64,000 nt of DNA from Cylicocyclus nassatus (lineage: Eukaryota; Nematoda; Chromadorea; Rhabditida; Strongylidae): NCBI GenBank assembly GCA_958299035.1, contig CATQJL010000112.1:68045117-68109116 (forward strand), in the 5' to 3' direction. Position 1 is the stretch's first letter, and every line of letters begins with the position of its first letter. Below, one piece after another: positions 47,121-59,674 of this stretch. The notes below the pieces were generated by a model that did not search any database, was not told the DNA's origin, and worked only from the letters and a program-made list of their open reading frames with translations. The position numbers and the translations under genes are program-made.

Positions 47121-47490
47121 AACAATCCAAACATTTAGTACATGTACGTATCCCAACCTTCAATATAACGCTTGCCGCGAGGAGTCATAAGCAACTGGTG
47201 GCTGGGCTCTGCTAGCTCTTGCTTCACTCTAGCACCTCCAACATTAGATTCATTGATTGCCTACATTCATGGAAAGTTATTGCTTGTAGAACTTTTGCAC
47301 AGATATTACCAACAACAAATTTCACTAGCAAGAAGTTTCTTCGCATGAAAGTGAGTTTGTGCATATACTGGACCGTTTCACCCTTGTTCCGCGTCTAACA
47401 CAAGGACTTGACTTGATGAGCAAGTTGTGGAGATCTTCTCGCACGAACTTTTTCTTAGCTGAAAACATGTCTCGATCATTTCGGGATCAT

Positions 47491-48506
47491 GGCCGGTAGT
47501 AATCCCCCCCCCCCCTGGCGGCAGGTCTCTCGGCAGGTCGCTGGCACCTTTTCCGTGAGGTGGCCAGAAAGTGAAACCCCAAATTTAGGCGGTTCCAGGT
47601 CTATTTCCAAAGAATTTCCTCGATAAAGATGCCGCCTAGACTCTGTAGAAAACTCCATACAAATCTGCGGTTCTAGAAATCCTCCTGTAGGAAAATATCT
47701 GGAAGCGCAGAAGGAGCTGCCGGCAACTTCGCGATGTAAGTTGCCGGCAACCTGCCGGCAGCTCGTCGAAATCCGCGAGATGGCAGCTGCCGGCAGGTCA
47801 GAGAGCACGGGAAATAGCGTGCTCTTTTGAGAGAGGGAGCTGCCGGCATCTCGACGTGCCCCTACCACGTCGAGGTGGTGGCACCTTTGCCGACGGCGTC
47901 TGCGAGTTTGCGAATTGCGGCGATATCACACAATTTACGTCAGGCGAAAAAAATCAAAAATTCTACTTTTCATCAAAAAACTATCATTTTTCTCATTATA
48001 AGAGTTTTTCTTTTTTGAAACTACGATTTTCTTACAGAGAAAAAATCCAGTAATGCCTTAGAAACTTAAAGAACACCATCTTTTTCGGCAATCCCTTATA
48101 AATCTCGTTTGCACCGATTTCGCCCCTCTCTCGCTCATATCAATCAGCTGTTCTTTCAGGTCAAAGTCTCTCACGCAATGTATCGATCCCTCTTACAGGC
48201 AACCATTTACCAGCGCGTTCCTCCTACTGCTGGTGCAAGTGGCAATTGTTGACCGAATGGTCGAATGGTTAACGTGGTGGCACTTCAAGTTAACGCACAT
48301 AGGTTCGACCGCGCGCGAGGTAGCACTTTTGCGGCTGTCTGCGTCATCAAAATTTAATGTGCGAAATGATGCGTGCTAAGGTTAGATAAGATTATTAAAG
48401 CCTACAATCACTCCGCGAGCTGCCGGCGGAGTTGGCATCTTTCCGCGATGTGTGCCAACTTGCCGGCATCTTTGATGCCACCAGGTAGGGTAGATTACTA
48501 CCGGCC
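47491..48506. mobile_element. GTAGTAA-terminus DNA element with CAT duplication
   Basis: A perfect 14-bp TIR GGCCGGTAGTAATC is flanked by CAT (47488-47490 and 48507-48509). The subterminal zones carry many TGCCGGCA palindromes (for example 47715-47835 and 48420-48475). The TIR shares the GTAGTAA core with 42938-44586. 1,016 bp, no transposase frame recognised. Confidence 0.88.
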
Positions 48507-48718
48507 CATAGGTCTGCAATCTCGTCAGACTGGAGATTTCATTAAAATATAGTGCGTGTTAGAAGGAGCAAGAAAATACTTTTTAAAGGTACAAGTAATA
48601 TCGCACTACGATTGAAAATCTCCTAGAAGGACTGCTTCAAAAGCAAGGCCAAGAAATAGAATATAACTTATGCAGCATCCTAATAAAGATAACGGTAAAA
48701 TGCAATAAACATATGTAT

Positions 48719-48867
48719 TTACATAGAATCAGCGTCTTCTTCAAGAAGTAACAAGTTTCGAAAATAGTTTGTAGTGGCACGACCCAAGCCAATTCCTTTC
48801 GGCGCACATAAAAGAGCCTTTTTCCAGAGTTGATGATGAAGGGGAGGCGACGCCGTCCCATCAATGC
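48719..48867 (-). CDS. Possible 3'-terminal exon of an unidentified gene
   Basis: A good acceptor (GAGTTTTCAG) precedes 149 bases encoding 48 residues that end EEDADSM-stop. They include HHQLWKKALLCAPKGIGLG and ATTNYFRNLLLLEE. I found no convincing upstream exon within the next 1.5 kb and no poly(A) signal of the AATAAA type, so this may be a stray exon or chance. It is not recognised. Confidence 0.25.
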
Positions 48868-49491
48868 CTGAAAACTCATAAGAAAATCAAGTTAGAGCAG
48901 AATAGCCACTCAGATGAATTTCCTGTAATCTACCCCGCCTGATAACTTGAAAAGTTGTACTATTTTGGTGTTCCTGCTGGTTCTTAGCTGACCTGAACAA
49001 GTTTCCATATATTTGAAACAAAATTTGTTTTATTCTTTCCGTACTGGTCGAACGCTAGCATTCCAAACTTCTTTTGAAACTACTGATGATGAGACTTTAG
49101 CATTCAAGCTAACAATTCTGATGAGGGCTGGTATTCAAGAGAATAATGCCGTTTGAGCTGACGTAACTGAAGATTTTCGGACTCGAAATTCTCTGTCACT
49201 AAGGAAATTCTACATGTTTTTTACACTACGCTACATGCACACATACACCTTCCAGTGACTAAGATGTAGATTCTGGCAAAAACAATAACATTTTCTGTTT
49301 ACATATGAATGCCTAGGAAAGTTGCCTATTGTGCGAAGTGCCCCAAAAAGATCTGTTTGATAGTTAAGAGTCTCTTGCTTTCATTTTTTCGCCGAGCTTG
49401 AAGTATCGTTTTCGTAGAGCGAAGTTTAACTCAGGTTTATAGTATGGACAGAATCATCATATGACTCTTCATGCCGTAGGATTACAATATA

Positions 49492-50506
49492 TTAGGTCAT
49501 TCCGAAAGTAAATTCGCTTTTTTCAAACGGGCGCCACATTCGATGGAACAAAGATTTTTGAGAAATCTTGGCAGCGTTCGATGCAGAATTTTATTCTCTT
49601 TCTAATGGTTATGAAATTGTTGCAAAACAGTCTATGAGCTTTCAGAAAATAACCGAAATCTGGGGCCTATGCTTTTTGAGATAGTCAAGTTCCACAATTT
49701 TTTAAAACTTTCATATCAATCTTCAGAAGAAGTTCAAGTGATGGTTCGATAGAGCAAACCTCATAGAATACAGTGCAACTTTTTTCTCTTTTGCTTAGCT
49801 TGTCATACATTTTTAACAGAATTTTAACTGATGGTACCGATTTCCATACTTGGACAGCTAAATCCTAGTAGAACATCAAACTTTGAGCAGCTCGGGTGTC
49901 GATCGATGCAGCTTTTCCTCTTTCTGATGGGTGTTTTTCGTTTCCGATTCGTTTAGTTTCCGGGGATAAAATCATCATGACTCATTTTTTAAGGAGCTTC
50001 AGGCTGTACCCGAAAAACTCGAAATTTGATATTTCGAACCCGTAAACCCTCACTTGCTTTGTAAAATTAATGCTAACTCATAGTACCATCTTGGTAGTTT
50101 CAAATTCCGAAAAATTATGATGTTTGATGCGATTGTGGTTGAAGTGGGCCTGCCAAAATTCGATGGTTCTGCTAAAAATTTTTTAAACAATTACGGCGAG
50201 CTACGAGAAAAGGAAAAAATAGCACTGTAATCTATAAGCTTTAGTCTATCGAACTTTTACTTGAACTCCTTCTGATTATTGATATGAAAGGTTTGAAAAA
50301 TCGTGAAACTTGACCATCTCAAAAAGCATAGGTCCCAGATTTCGGTTATTTTCTGAAAGCACATTGACTGTTTTGCAGCAATTTCATAATTGTTAGAAAA
50401 AGAATGAAATGCTGCATCGAATGCTTCGAAGATCTCTTAGAAACCTTTGTTCTATCGAATAAGGCGCCCGTTTGAAAAAAGCGAAATTACTTTCGGAATG
50501 ACCTAA
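49492..50506. mobile_element. Complete foldback mariner-type MITE
   Basis: The ends TTAGGTCATTCCGAAAGTAA and the complement of TTAGGTCATTCCGAAAGTAA are both at TA. Arms match over the whole length around a centre near 50000. It lies inside degenerate halves of another element resembling 59004-59674 (left half about 49170-49490, right half about 50880-51060). Confidence 0.9.
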
Positions 50507-51060
50507 TAGAATTCCAGCATATAGCGCCACAGTGGAATAGGCCTTTAGATGGGGAAAAATTCAAAAACTCTGAAGATGTGTGCAGCAAGGCTTTCAAGCG
50601 TGCTCATTCACTACACGACTTTATGCTAGTTTTTTTCTAGCTCTCTTAATTTAATCACGCTTTTGACGAAGATTGGAAAAACAGTTGTCATCCTAAACTT
50701 GAAATAACTAATGAAAGAAGAATTATAGTGAAATGCAAATTTCATATTTAGAATCAGCGACTTCGATTAGTCCATGGACTAACACAAGTACACAAAAACA
50801 AGAGTTTCTGACAGATAAGAGTTTTTGGCTTATTTGGTTTTCCTTCTGAGACAAAAATTGCTTTCACTTTCCTAAACTCCTTCTCGAAGTTCACACCGTA
50901 ACCCTACAGTAATAATTGATGATTCGCTCCATACTGTGAATCTAAGTTGACCCTCACTTTACAGAATGGTACCTCAAGTTCGAGGAAGACATAGAAGCAA
51001 GAAAGTTATTGACGATTAAACTGTGTTCACATTTTTTGGTACGCTCCGTATGTTGTGAGC

Positions 51061-52344
51061 GCAACTAATGCCGATAGAATACGACCAAACTTTCTAATAG
51101 AGCTGATGTGATGTTAACTTAACTCACATTGTACAGAAGTGATGTGATGCCCACTAAAAGCATCGTCGGAGCTGCTCAATATGTATCTGTTATGGTGCTT
51201 TTGGTTGTTGTGAGCCCCCTCTGCCATTTTTTTAAACAATTTACTTCTTATCTACCATATGATTTTGCGTTAAACAGCAAAGCACCGCTCCTTTAAAAAT
51301 TGTATACTCAATGTGACAACAGCTGATCGCACTAAAGTAGATGAAAAAAAAGCAGGAGTGGATTGGAAAGACAGCTGGATAGCCTTAGACCAAGTGGTAG
51401 TCAAAGCCATGAGGTTGTCCCATGAGTATTTCCATATCAGCAAAACTTGGCTTACCTTTTTTGATTTAGAGCTCAAGCGACTGATTGATAGAGCAGCTCA
51501 AGAGCTTTACAAGGCGACCCCGAAAGATCGCAAAAGGTTTGATATACCAAGTTTAAACCGAATTCAAAAATTTCTGAATGCCCGAAAATCGGATTTCAGA
51601 GCAAAAAAATTTTACGGACCTCCAACTTGCTCAGGTATATAATCTATTTGCTAGATTTTTCCAATCCTTACATCAGGCATTTACGTTTACATTTGCTGAA
51701 TTACTCTACGGCTAGAAATCGGAGAAAATAGGCCAAAATCGTGAAAAAACCAAAAAATGTCGTTTTTTTCTGGGTTGCATGTCAAATTGTTATTTCTCGG
51801 TAAGTAGAGCTCAAAGAAGGCTGAAAATTATGACAGTACTCACAAAGGGGCTGAAAATTGATAGTACTCACAAAGGTGTATGCTTTAAACCTTTCTATTG
51901 CATGTAATGGCAGTCCTGCATAGCTTTTACGAAAACATGCAATTTTTTTCTCGATTTCTAGCAATGGAAAAAATACAGGATTTGTACATAGGTGATAGAT
52001 GATCATATATGATCGCATTTGTACATAGGTGATCACAGGTATGAATGTTTGAAAGTCATCTTGTAGAGAATGCTTCGCTCTATCAGCAAATACCCCGACT
52101 CCCGTGAGAGATTGACGAAGAAGTGGCTTATGGCAGAAGAATCAAATATGAAAAGACTTATGGGAAAACCTTTTGGATACACTTGAAATTTTAACCTATA
52201 TTTTGCCGACTGAGGTTTTCGTATGGTAGATTATTAGTATTCATAGTCGTACAGCTTTCGGCGGAAGGCTGAGAATTGGCGGAACACGTCGGTCCTCAAG
52301 AACTCCGTACAAATAAAGCTGGATGTCTGTCTGTATGACCCTCT
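51061..52344. other. Decayed repeats, no supported gene
   Basis: 51320-52150 contains inverted, degenerate MITE sequence (for example GAGCAGCTCAAGAGCTTTACA related to 58720-58750). A 52320-52345 fragment resembles the 5' end of the Helitron-like element (AAGCTGGATGTCTGTCTG). Confidence 0.5.
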
Positions 52345-53032
52345 GAGGATGGGCTTGCTGAATTTTAGCTGCTTTATATATTCTTCAAATGATTAGAAAA
52401 GAATGAAGACAAGATCTGGAATGAAAATGTTGTAGCAATGGTGCGCTCTTTCATTTGATTTAACTTTATGGATTGCAGTAATTCTGCATTCTATTCCACT
52501 GCAAAATGTTGCTACACAAAACTCAGCAATAATTTTGCCTCTTTGATAAAACTCAGCAGTAAGCTCGCCTCTATTGTTCTATGGCTTTCAAATCCGTTCA
52601 TGGGGACTCTATTAAACCTGATGCCCTCACATTTCGTTGAAGCTAGGACAATTTAAAAAGTGACGTCTTTGCAATACAATGAAATACTAGCGACAGCAAT
52701 CAAGATCGAATTTAGTAGAGAAGCACATTGTTTGAGCAGCGTAATTATCAAAGTTGAACGTCCTAACACTATCTGCGAGCTATCATCGCAATTTAGCTTC
52801 TGACCTTTTTGCATTAGCAATAATCTGCACTTGACATTATTATTAGCTAATTAGTTCCAATGTTAAACGCCAGCTCCATTTCATGATTTCCATCAACAAT
52901 GCTATCGAAAATTTTCATGAACAATGCACAGTGCGTGAATTTGCAATCACTGACACATTATGAAACATGGATGGGATGAGGGGAGTCGACAACTTGTAAT
53001 TGTAGAGGCTGCTTATTATCATAACTTATAAT
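52345..53032. repeat. Copy of the upstream block of the 29725-30202 gene
   Basis: Same orientation as 30205-30835, diverged by substitutions and short indels. It starts beside a Helitron-like fragment and stops where a foldback element is inserted. The coding exons are not included. Confidence 0.75.
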
Positions 53033-54495
53033 AACGGGCTAAGGGTTGTTTACGTTTGTGTGTGTGTGTGTGAATTTCTGTCTGTCACGAAATTCGTAGA
53101 ATGAGTTTCAACAAAGGTCTTGCGCTAGAATTTTGGTAGTAGCATCCTATCAGCATGTAGGTAAAATATGCAAAAGCACAAGCCGATCCGACTACTGGAA
53201 CCTGTGAAATAGCGCGCCAAACGGATCCACGCAACATTTCGCGCGCCAAAGTGGGCCTTTGAATGTACTTTTTTCAAAGCCATGGTTTCGTTTAGCAAGT
53301 AAATCCGCAAGCCATGGACTCCAGCCCAAATAGTGAACAAAAAGTTTACTTTCATGCAAGATGGGCGCCAAAAAGGAATAATTGCGTAGATGATTGATTT
53401 GTCAAGGCTTTACCTGGGAATGTGAGAAAATTTTTGCTCAGAGATGTAACTCAAGGTTGTCATCATCTTTATGGCGACTATCAAGCCATTATAACCCCAG
53501 TAACTGATTCAAATTCGCATTTAATCTTTTAAAGAATACTTTCGCCCTTTCAAAATTACCGATCTTACACGAAAAACTTTTGGAATGAGTAGTTGTTTAC
53601 ATTTCATTCGTGATGATCGGCATCGCGAGGTGAGTTTCAAAGCCATCATTTTGCGACTACGAGGAAGGTAGGTATGTGGATAGTAGAGCCAGTGCGAGCC
53701 TCTGCGAAGCAGAGGTGACGCACTGGTCATTCATAAGACCAAAATGCCACCTCGCGGCATTTGATTTTGAAAGTTGATCAAATCTAGAATTAATCTCTAC
53801 CAGTGCGTCACCTCTGCTTCGCAGAGGTTCGCACTGGCTCTACTATCTATGTGCCTTACTCATTCTCGTAAAATCGCGGCACTGGAACTCACCGCGCTAT
53901 GCCGACTACCACGAATAAAATGTAAACAACCACACCACCCATTTAGAAAGTCTTTTCACGTGAAATCGGTGATTTCGCGTGGATGAAACTTTTCGCAGGA
54001 AGGCAAAAGCAAATTTGAATAGATTTTTGGAATTGTCATGACTTGGTAGTCGCCATAAAGGTAATGATAACCGTGAGCTACATCTCTGTGCGAAAATCTT
54101 CTCAAACGCTTAGCTATAACCTTGGCAAATTGACCACTCACACAACCAATTCGTTTTGGCGCCGTTTTCGTTATGTAGTAAACTTTCGACCACTTTTCTG
54201 GCTAAACTCCATCGCTTGCACATTTGCTTATCAAACTCATCCACGACTCTGCAAAAAGTGGTGATACGGACCGAATTTTGCGGTACAGAAGCCAGGTGGA
54301 CCCGTTTGGCGCGCAATTTCTGAGAGATCCACTCAACGAATCTACTCGTGCTTTTGCATGTTGGACTTTCATGAAGGTAGCATGCGCTATACAAAATTTG
54401 GGCTTAGAACGCTGGCTGGGACACGCCCACGAATTTCGTAACAGACACACACACAGACAAAGTCACGTAAACATCCTTAGCCCGTTATCATAAGT
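53033..54495. mobile_element. 1.46-kb foldback element
   Basis: The ends ACTTATAATAACGGGCTAAG and the complement of ACTTATGATAACGGGCTAAG. The arms mirror each other throughout, with GT/CA repeats at 53065 and 54450, CGCGCCAAACGGATCC at 53217 and its counterpart near 54300. The centre is a long hairpin (GCCAGTGCGAGCCTCTGCGA near 53690, mirrored near 53820). Terminal type unassigned; no transposase. Confidence 0.85.
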
Positions 54496-56534
54496 CATGA
54501 TATATATAAAGCTCAAAAATTGTTTGTGTGAAGGGTATGTGCGTTGTAAAAACGCGCGTCGCTCAGCCGACTGGGCTGAAAGTTTGCACACAGAAGTTTT
54601 GAACCCCGGAGACGGTTTAGGCTACATTTTACTAGAACTCACTGTGTCCTTCTATCGATTTATTGATCTGTTTAATCACATCTATAGAAATGGGAGCTTA
54701 TCATGTTTTGACCAAGCATTCTCCAAAATTCGTGTAAACACGGGTGTGATCTTCTCATTCCACGTTAGGACGCGATATTGCAAAACGATGCAGCCAGGAT
54801 GAAAAGCAAGTCAGCGCAGGAGCTAAAGGAACGGTGCAGGTCTGGAGCGGGTGCAAGAAAGAAGAAATAAAGAACTTGCCGAAGGGTGAAGAAGAGTAGA
54901 AGATTGAAAATTTAGAAAGGGTAAGTTCTACGCTTTTGAGACAATTTTGTACCTTCTCCGCATGTGTTCAGACCCACGGTCCGAGCGAGCCGGGTACCCC
55001 AGGTACTAAGCTATAAGACGTCGTCGGGTTTTAGCGGTATTTTGACTGCTTAGAAAGCGTCGATCTGGTGAAGATTTTCAGATTACGAAAGCTTATTCGA
55101 ATGATTTCCCGCGTAAATCAACACATTTTTACTGAAAACCAATTTAATGCATTGTTGTAGCAATGAAATGATTTATCTTTTTTTTGGCAATATTTTCTTT
55201 TCCAAAATTGCGATTATATGAGAGCCTTTATGAGTACCATTATCCAAATTGATTTATCTAGACTTGCTATGGGTTAATGTCTTTAGGAGTTTCCATACGA
55301 TCATTGTTTTTTGTTATTTCTTCACGCTCACATCCGCGCGTTGAGCTTTTCTACATCTTTATAAAATAGCGCTCAGAAATATCGTAGGTCCCCAGCGAAA
55401 ATCCTAGATATAGGTAGCGCTGGCACACCCAGGTCTTTCGATCCACTCAATGTACTCAGCTGAAGAACTTTAAACTGCTCAGTTTTAGAAGCGAAAAGCA
55501 GCTAGTGACTAGTGATATGCGCTGGATGTGGTATCAATGTACATTGTTGAGGACAAACGATGCGTAAACATAATAAGCGTTTTCAAAGTATGATAATATT
55601 CTCACAAGAGAATTTGCAAAGAAAGCTTGCGACTGGAGTTTACGTTACTTTGCTCAAAATATGTGCGTCGCCAACATAAACGCCACCATGATATTTGAAA
55701 GGGAAATCTGTTTCAAAGCCTGTCTTGACTGTATGGGCATTACCAAACTACCTATGCGTTGTCGTCCAAAAGAAGAGGTCTTTGATCTTAGCGAAATTTT
55801 TGTTGAAAATCGAATTGAATGATATCAAAAGCAGAGGAGAAACTTTTTTTGAAATAAACACCTATCCCGAGTGCCCTTTTTTTCTAGTAGAAAACCCTTT
55901 CTCGAGAAAATGTTCGGCATAGACATATTCCCATTTATTTGACTATATAATGCGAAATGAACTTACATGTCTCAGCAGCTTTTCATTTCATTTCGCAACT
56001 TAAGTCGTAACATAAACCAACGATCTATTGAGCTTCTAGACTACTGCAAGCTGACTGCAAAGCTTGCCAACAAGAAATTTACTCTCTCTCCTCAACGTTT
56101 GCTACATGTGCCTTTGTTATGATGGTTAGCAGTAATACGTACAATTTACGTCGATATGTGATGGTTTTCACCTATGCTTAAACTCGCGCGTAAGCTCTGT
56201 AAGTTGCGCCACGTCTACGCGTATATCTTAACATATCAGATCATATGCCCATACGTGGCGCGAAAACTTGCATAGCGAAACGTCCACATTCAGGCATACG
56301 AAAAAACCGATACGCATTGAAAGAGACTACAGGTTGAGTTTGAAGATCGAAACCTCATTATCAAGTACATCATAATGTGTCTGGGGTCAACAGAAGAACA
56401 AAAGTTGCTGTTTATAAGAATTTCAGCCTTCAGCAAGGATAACTACAAATTTTTCTAAGGTATAAGATTATGTTTGTGGGAAGATGCGAATTTTCTGATG
56501 AAAAATTACACTTTATGCACAGCCCAAAGGTTTT
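54496..56534. other. Non-coding, part of the interruption of the duplicated block
   Basis: No gene supported. It begins with TATATATAAAGCTC and a GC-rich hairpin-like stretch similar in style to Helitron 5' ends, but no matching 3' end was found. Confidence 0.4.
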
Positions 56535-56906
56535 AAAGGCACCGTCCACTCTAAGTTGAGGGTGTTGAGCTTTTGGCAGCATATAATAGTAGGGCACCTT
56601 ATCAATTCAATGCCCTAGTCGCAGCGCATAATGTCGCTTCGAAAGCAAGAAAATCGCTTCGGAATAGCGAAGATGCACGAGGATCCCCATCCATGTCCGC
56701 CCCTCCCATTCATGCCCGCCCATTTTTGCGCCTCATCCAATCACCGTCCCGGAAAGCTGGCCTATGGGTCCTCCGAAACGGGGATTGTCGGGGTTTTCGC
56801 GCATTCTCGACTTCATATTCGGAATCAGGGACTTGCGCTGACCCTGCCCTAAGGCCCTGAAACGACAAAAACGCGGAAGTCGAAAATCTGGCTGGACGGT
56901 GCCTCT
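56535..56906. mobile_element. MITE with AAAGGCACCGTCCACTC termini
   Basis: The ends AAAGGCACCGTCCACTC and the complement of AGAGGCACCGTCCAGCC. Related to 17529-17906. The interior is GC-rich, without a transposase. Confidence 0.65.
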
Positions 56907-57319
56907 AGCGTCAGCCGGTCACTACGTTATTTTCCAGATGTATATTGTTGCAGCGCCTATTCTAACGCAAACCTTCTATGATATAAACACATGTAAGGAA
57001 AAAATACAATGAACTGCGCAGATCTGTGGTTTTCGGAAAAAAAATCATGTGACATGAGCAGTGCCGGTTGATAGGGCTAAAGATATTATTAGAACGGAGG
57101 TATGCAGGCAAGGCTCATTTAGCTTTTGATGTTATACTCTACTGTATTTGTCTTCTTGTGAACTTGACCTGTATCTTTGAAGCTTTAGTTGACAGTTACA
57201 GAAATTCTTAATGCATGGTGTACCCGAAGAGGTAAACATGCCCTTTATGGTGACGTCATCGCTGAACATAGGCGCATGTTAACGCTTGAGGAGGGGAGGG
57301 GGGCTGCGAGTTATTATAT

Positions 57320-57500
57320 AGATGATTTTTGAGTTCACTATTACTGTGCTGCCTTATTCTTTGATCAATTGATTGATGATCTTTGATGCTTCTGATTTGA
57401 AAATCCACCGGAAATTTCTTGTGCTGTCATCTAACGATAGGCCGATAGGCTATTTAGAAAGGGCATGGAATTCAAATGACATCGATTCATATTGACGTAA
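57320..57500. repeat. Continuation of the duplicated upstream block
   Basis: TTTTTGAGTTCACTAT onwards matches 30833-30990 and continues what stops at 53032, so about 4.3 kb was inserted in this copy. Confidence 0.7.
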
Positions 57501-59003
57501 CAAATGATAGAATTGCAACATAGATAACTACAGGGTGTTAGATAACTACCTGGGCTGTCCTAAGGAATGTGTCGATTTTTTCTGAAGAATTGCGCGGTAT
57601 TTAAATAATGCATTGAAGAGTTGATTTTCAGTCGTTGTAAATATTGGGTTGATGCAAAAGTTCTGTAGCATCATCTTGTTCAACCGATTTGCACAAGCTT
57701 AATTTTTAGATACGGAAACTCTTTTCTTTGTAATAGTGTCTTTGCGCTCTCCAATAAGGAATAGCCATTGAGATAAACAGGAGAATAAAATTAATTCAAC
57801 TTCGGTGATTTTGAGTTGGGCTGCAAAAAATCCTTCTGATCCACAGTTTCCATCAGTGCAAAGTTTGTGTCAAATGAGGATTTCTGTGCGGAAATATAAT
57901 TTGCATGTCTGTGGCGGTTCTCGCCGACATCTTTTGAATTTCAAAGTATCAATCTATGTGATATCAAATGTTCAGGATATTTCAAAGATTTGAGCAAAAT
58001 TATCAATGTATTGAGAAACGGCATGGTGAAAGAGCTCTCAGTAATATTTTTATGAAATTTGGTGAAGGAAACACGTTTGAAATTCAAAAAGAAAAAATCT
58101 CGAGGTTCAAGCGAAACAAGCATCATATTCGGAAAGGCACGACAAAATATTCCTAAATACTAATTTTTACCCTAATTGGAACACGCTCACCACTGAAATA
58201 TAAGTTCGAAATTTCAAATAAACCCCGCTTTCGTGAAGTGTAGGATGATGGCGGTGTTACCGTGCGCAGAATCAGCTCTTCTTGTCAAGTTCTTGAGTTC
58301 TTGATTAATAGATTGGTTGTGAGTACAAATATCTTTACAGTTTTCCTATTTCCTTTTTGAAACATTTTTGTGGAGGACTTCGAAAAGTGAAGAATTGCTC
58401 AAAGGCAGTAAACTTTCCTCTAGCATTTCTCAAAAGTCCCTGCCACTATCGTGCGAAATTATGAAAAATATAATATTATCTCTTCAGAAACCGCGCTCTC
58501 TCTGCAGATTTAAATTTAAAAAAATGCTTTTCTCAGCAAGTTTCAAGTAATTGGTAAAGCAGCAAAGCAGTCTTTGGTTGTTCCATAAGTCTTTTCATAT
58601 CCATGTTTTCACCGACATAAGTTGGTTCTTCTTGTATTTATTTATTTATTTATTTATCTTTTGTTATTTATTTTCTTGCAATTTTAGCAAGTTGCGGAGT
58701 ATCAGTACCATTCGATAGATCGAAGAGAAGCTCTACAAGGGATTTCGAAAGATCGCGCCAACCTTGATGCATCAAGTTTTAAGCCAGAATAAACAAAGTT
58801 CCAGATATGAAGGGAAAAAATCGTATCTCGTTATTAGTTTAAAATATATATGCAAATATCCTACTCTGCTTACGCATAGGCTCTCCCCAACAGGGACTTA
58901 TAATATGCTTTGCAATTTTCTGATGGTTAGGAATCAAGAAAAATATAGCCGAATTTTCAAGTGCCTGTAGCGATTCTGTGTTCTTCCCAAATATGTGGTT
59001 ATA
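57501..59003. other. Non-coding, scattered MITE fragments
   Basis: A mariner-like terminus (GGGTTGATGCAAAAGTTCTG) is near 57645 and a (TTTA)n run at 58635-58655. No gene supported. Confidence 0.4.
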
Positions 59004-59674
59004 CAGGGTGTCCATAAAGTATGTATACACTGTTTGATCGTTAACATCTCTTTTCCCAAGAAGTCTTTTGCCTTGCTCCAGGTACCATTTTGTAGTGCTG
59101 GTTTCAACTTAGATTTACAGTATGGACAAATCACCCATCTCTCTTCATTACTGTGGGATTACGGTGAAAACTTCGAAGAGGGTTTTGAGCCATGAAAGGC
59201 CATATTCCTCAGAAAGGAAACAAAACAGCCTGAAGACTTTTACACTAGGCTACTTAGAATTGCTGGTTCTAATGAAAAAGTTCCCAACTTATTATAATGC
59301 TTCATTGAAAAGTTATGCCAGGTAAGAGGTAGCGACCATTTTTTCAGTGTTCCTAAAAGGTGCGGTTACACCATTTAGAATGCTTCGCAATCTTGAGAAT
59401 AGTTTAGTATTGTACTCAGCGTTCATAAAAACCCTAGAACACAAGTTTTCACATTTTTTGAAAAATTTTGAAACTGCAGCTTTCTCCACATTGACACCAT
59501 ATGTTTCAAGTTTCTACCGTAATCCTAAATGAAGAGAGATGGGTGATTCGTTCTACACTGCTAATCTAAGGTGAAGCCAGCTCTACAAAATGGTACCCAG
59601 AGCAAGGCAAAAGACTTTTTGGGAAAAGACATATTGACGATCAAACAGTGTACACATATATTACGGACACCCTG
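59004..59674. mobile_element. Tc1/mariner-like foldback MITE with CAGGGTGTCC termini
   Basis: CAGGGTGTCCATAAAGTATG and the complement of CAGGGTGTCCGTAATATATG, flanked by TATA on both sides. The subterminal arms include a mirrored CACCCATCTCTCTTCAT. 671 bp. Degenerate relatives lie on either side of 49492-50506. Confidence 0.85.

Larger units (their letters stand above)
42400..47250 (-). mobile_element. Decayed CR1/L2-like LINE (endonuclease + reverse transcriptase), interrupted
   Basis: Minus-strand pieces in the expected order are: AP-endonuclease (47120 to about 46490), linker with a 125-bp triplication, RT (about 45640-44640) and a C-terminal region (42937-42535). A DNA transposon (42938-44586) splits RT-downstream motif ...LECCSQ from QVWNP. 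Stops and frameshifts throughout show it is dead. The boundaries are approximate. Confidence 0.85.

Noticed and set aside
48245..48325. tRNA-like A-box and B-box (TGGTCGAATGGTTAACG ... GGTTCGACC)
   Set aside because: No acceptor or T-arm pairing could be drawn; it lies inside a DNA transposon.
51313..51642. 109-codon charged ORF
   Set aside because: The DNA overlaps MITE-like repeat sequence related to 58690-58790; no splice context or recognisable domain.
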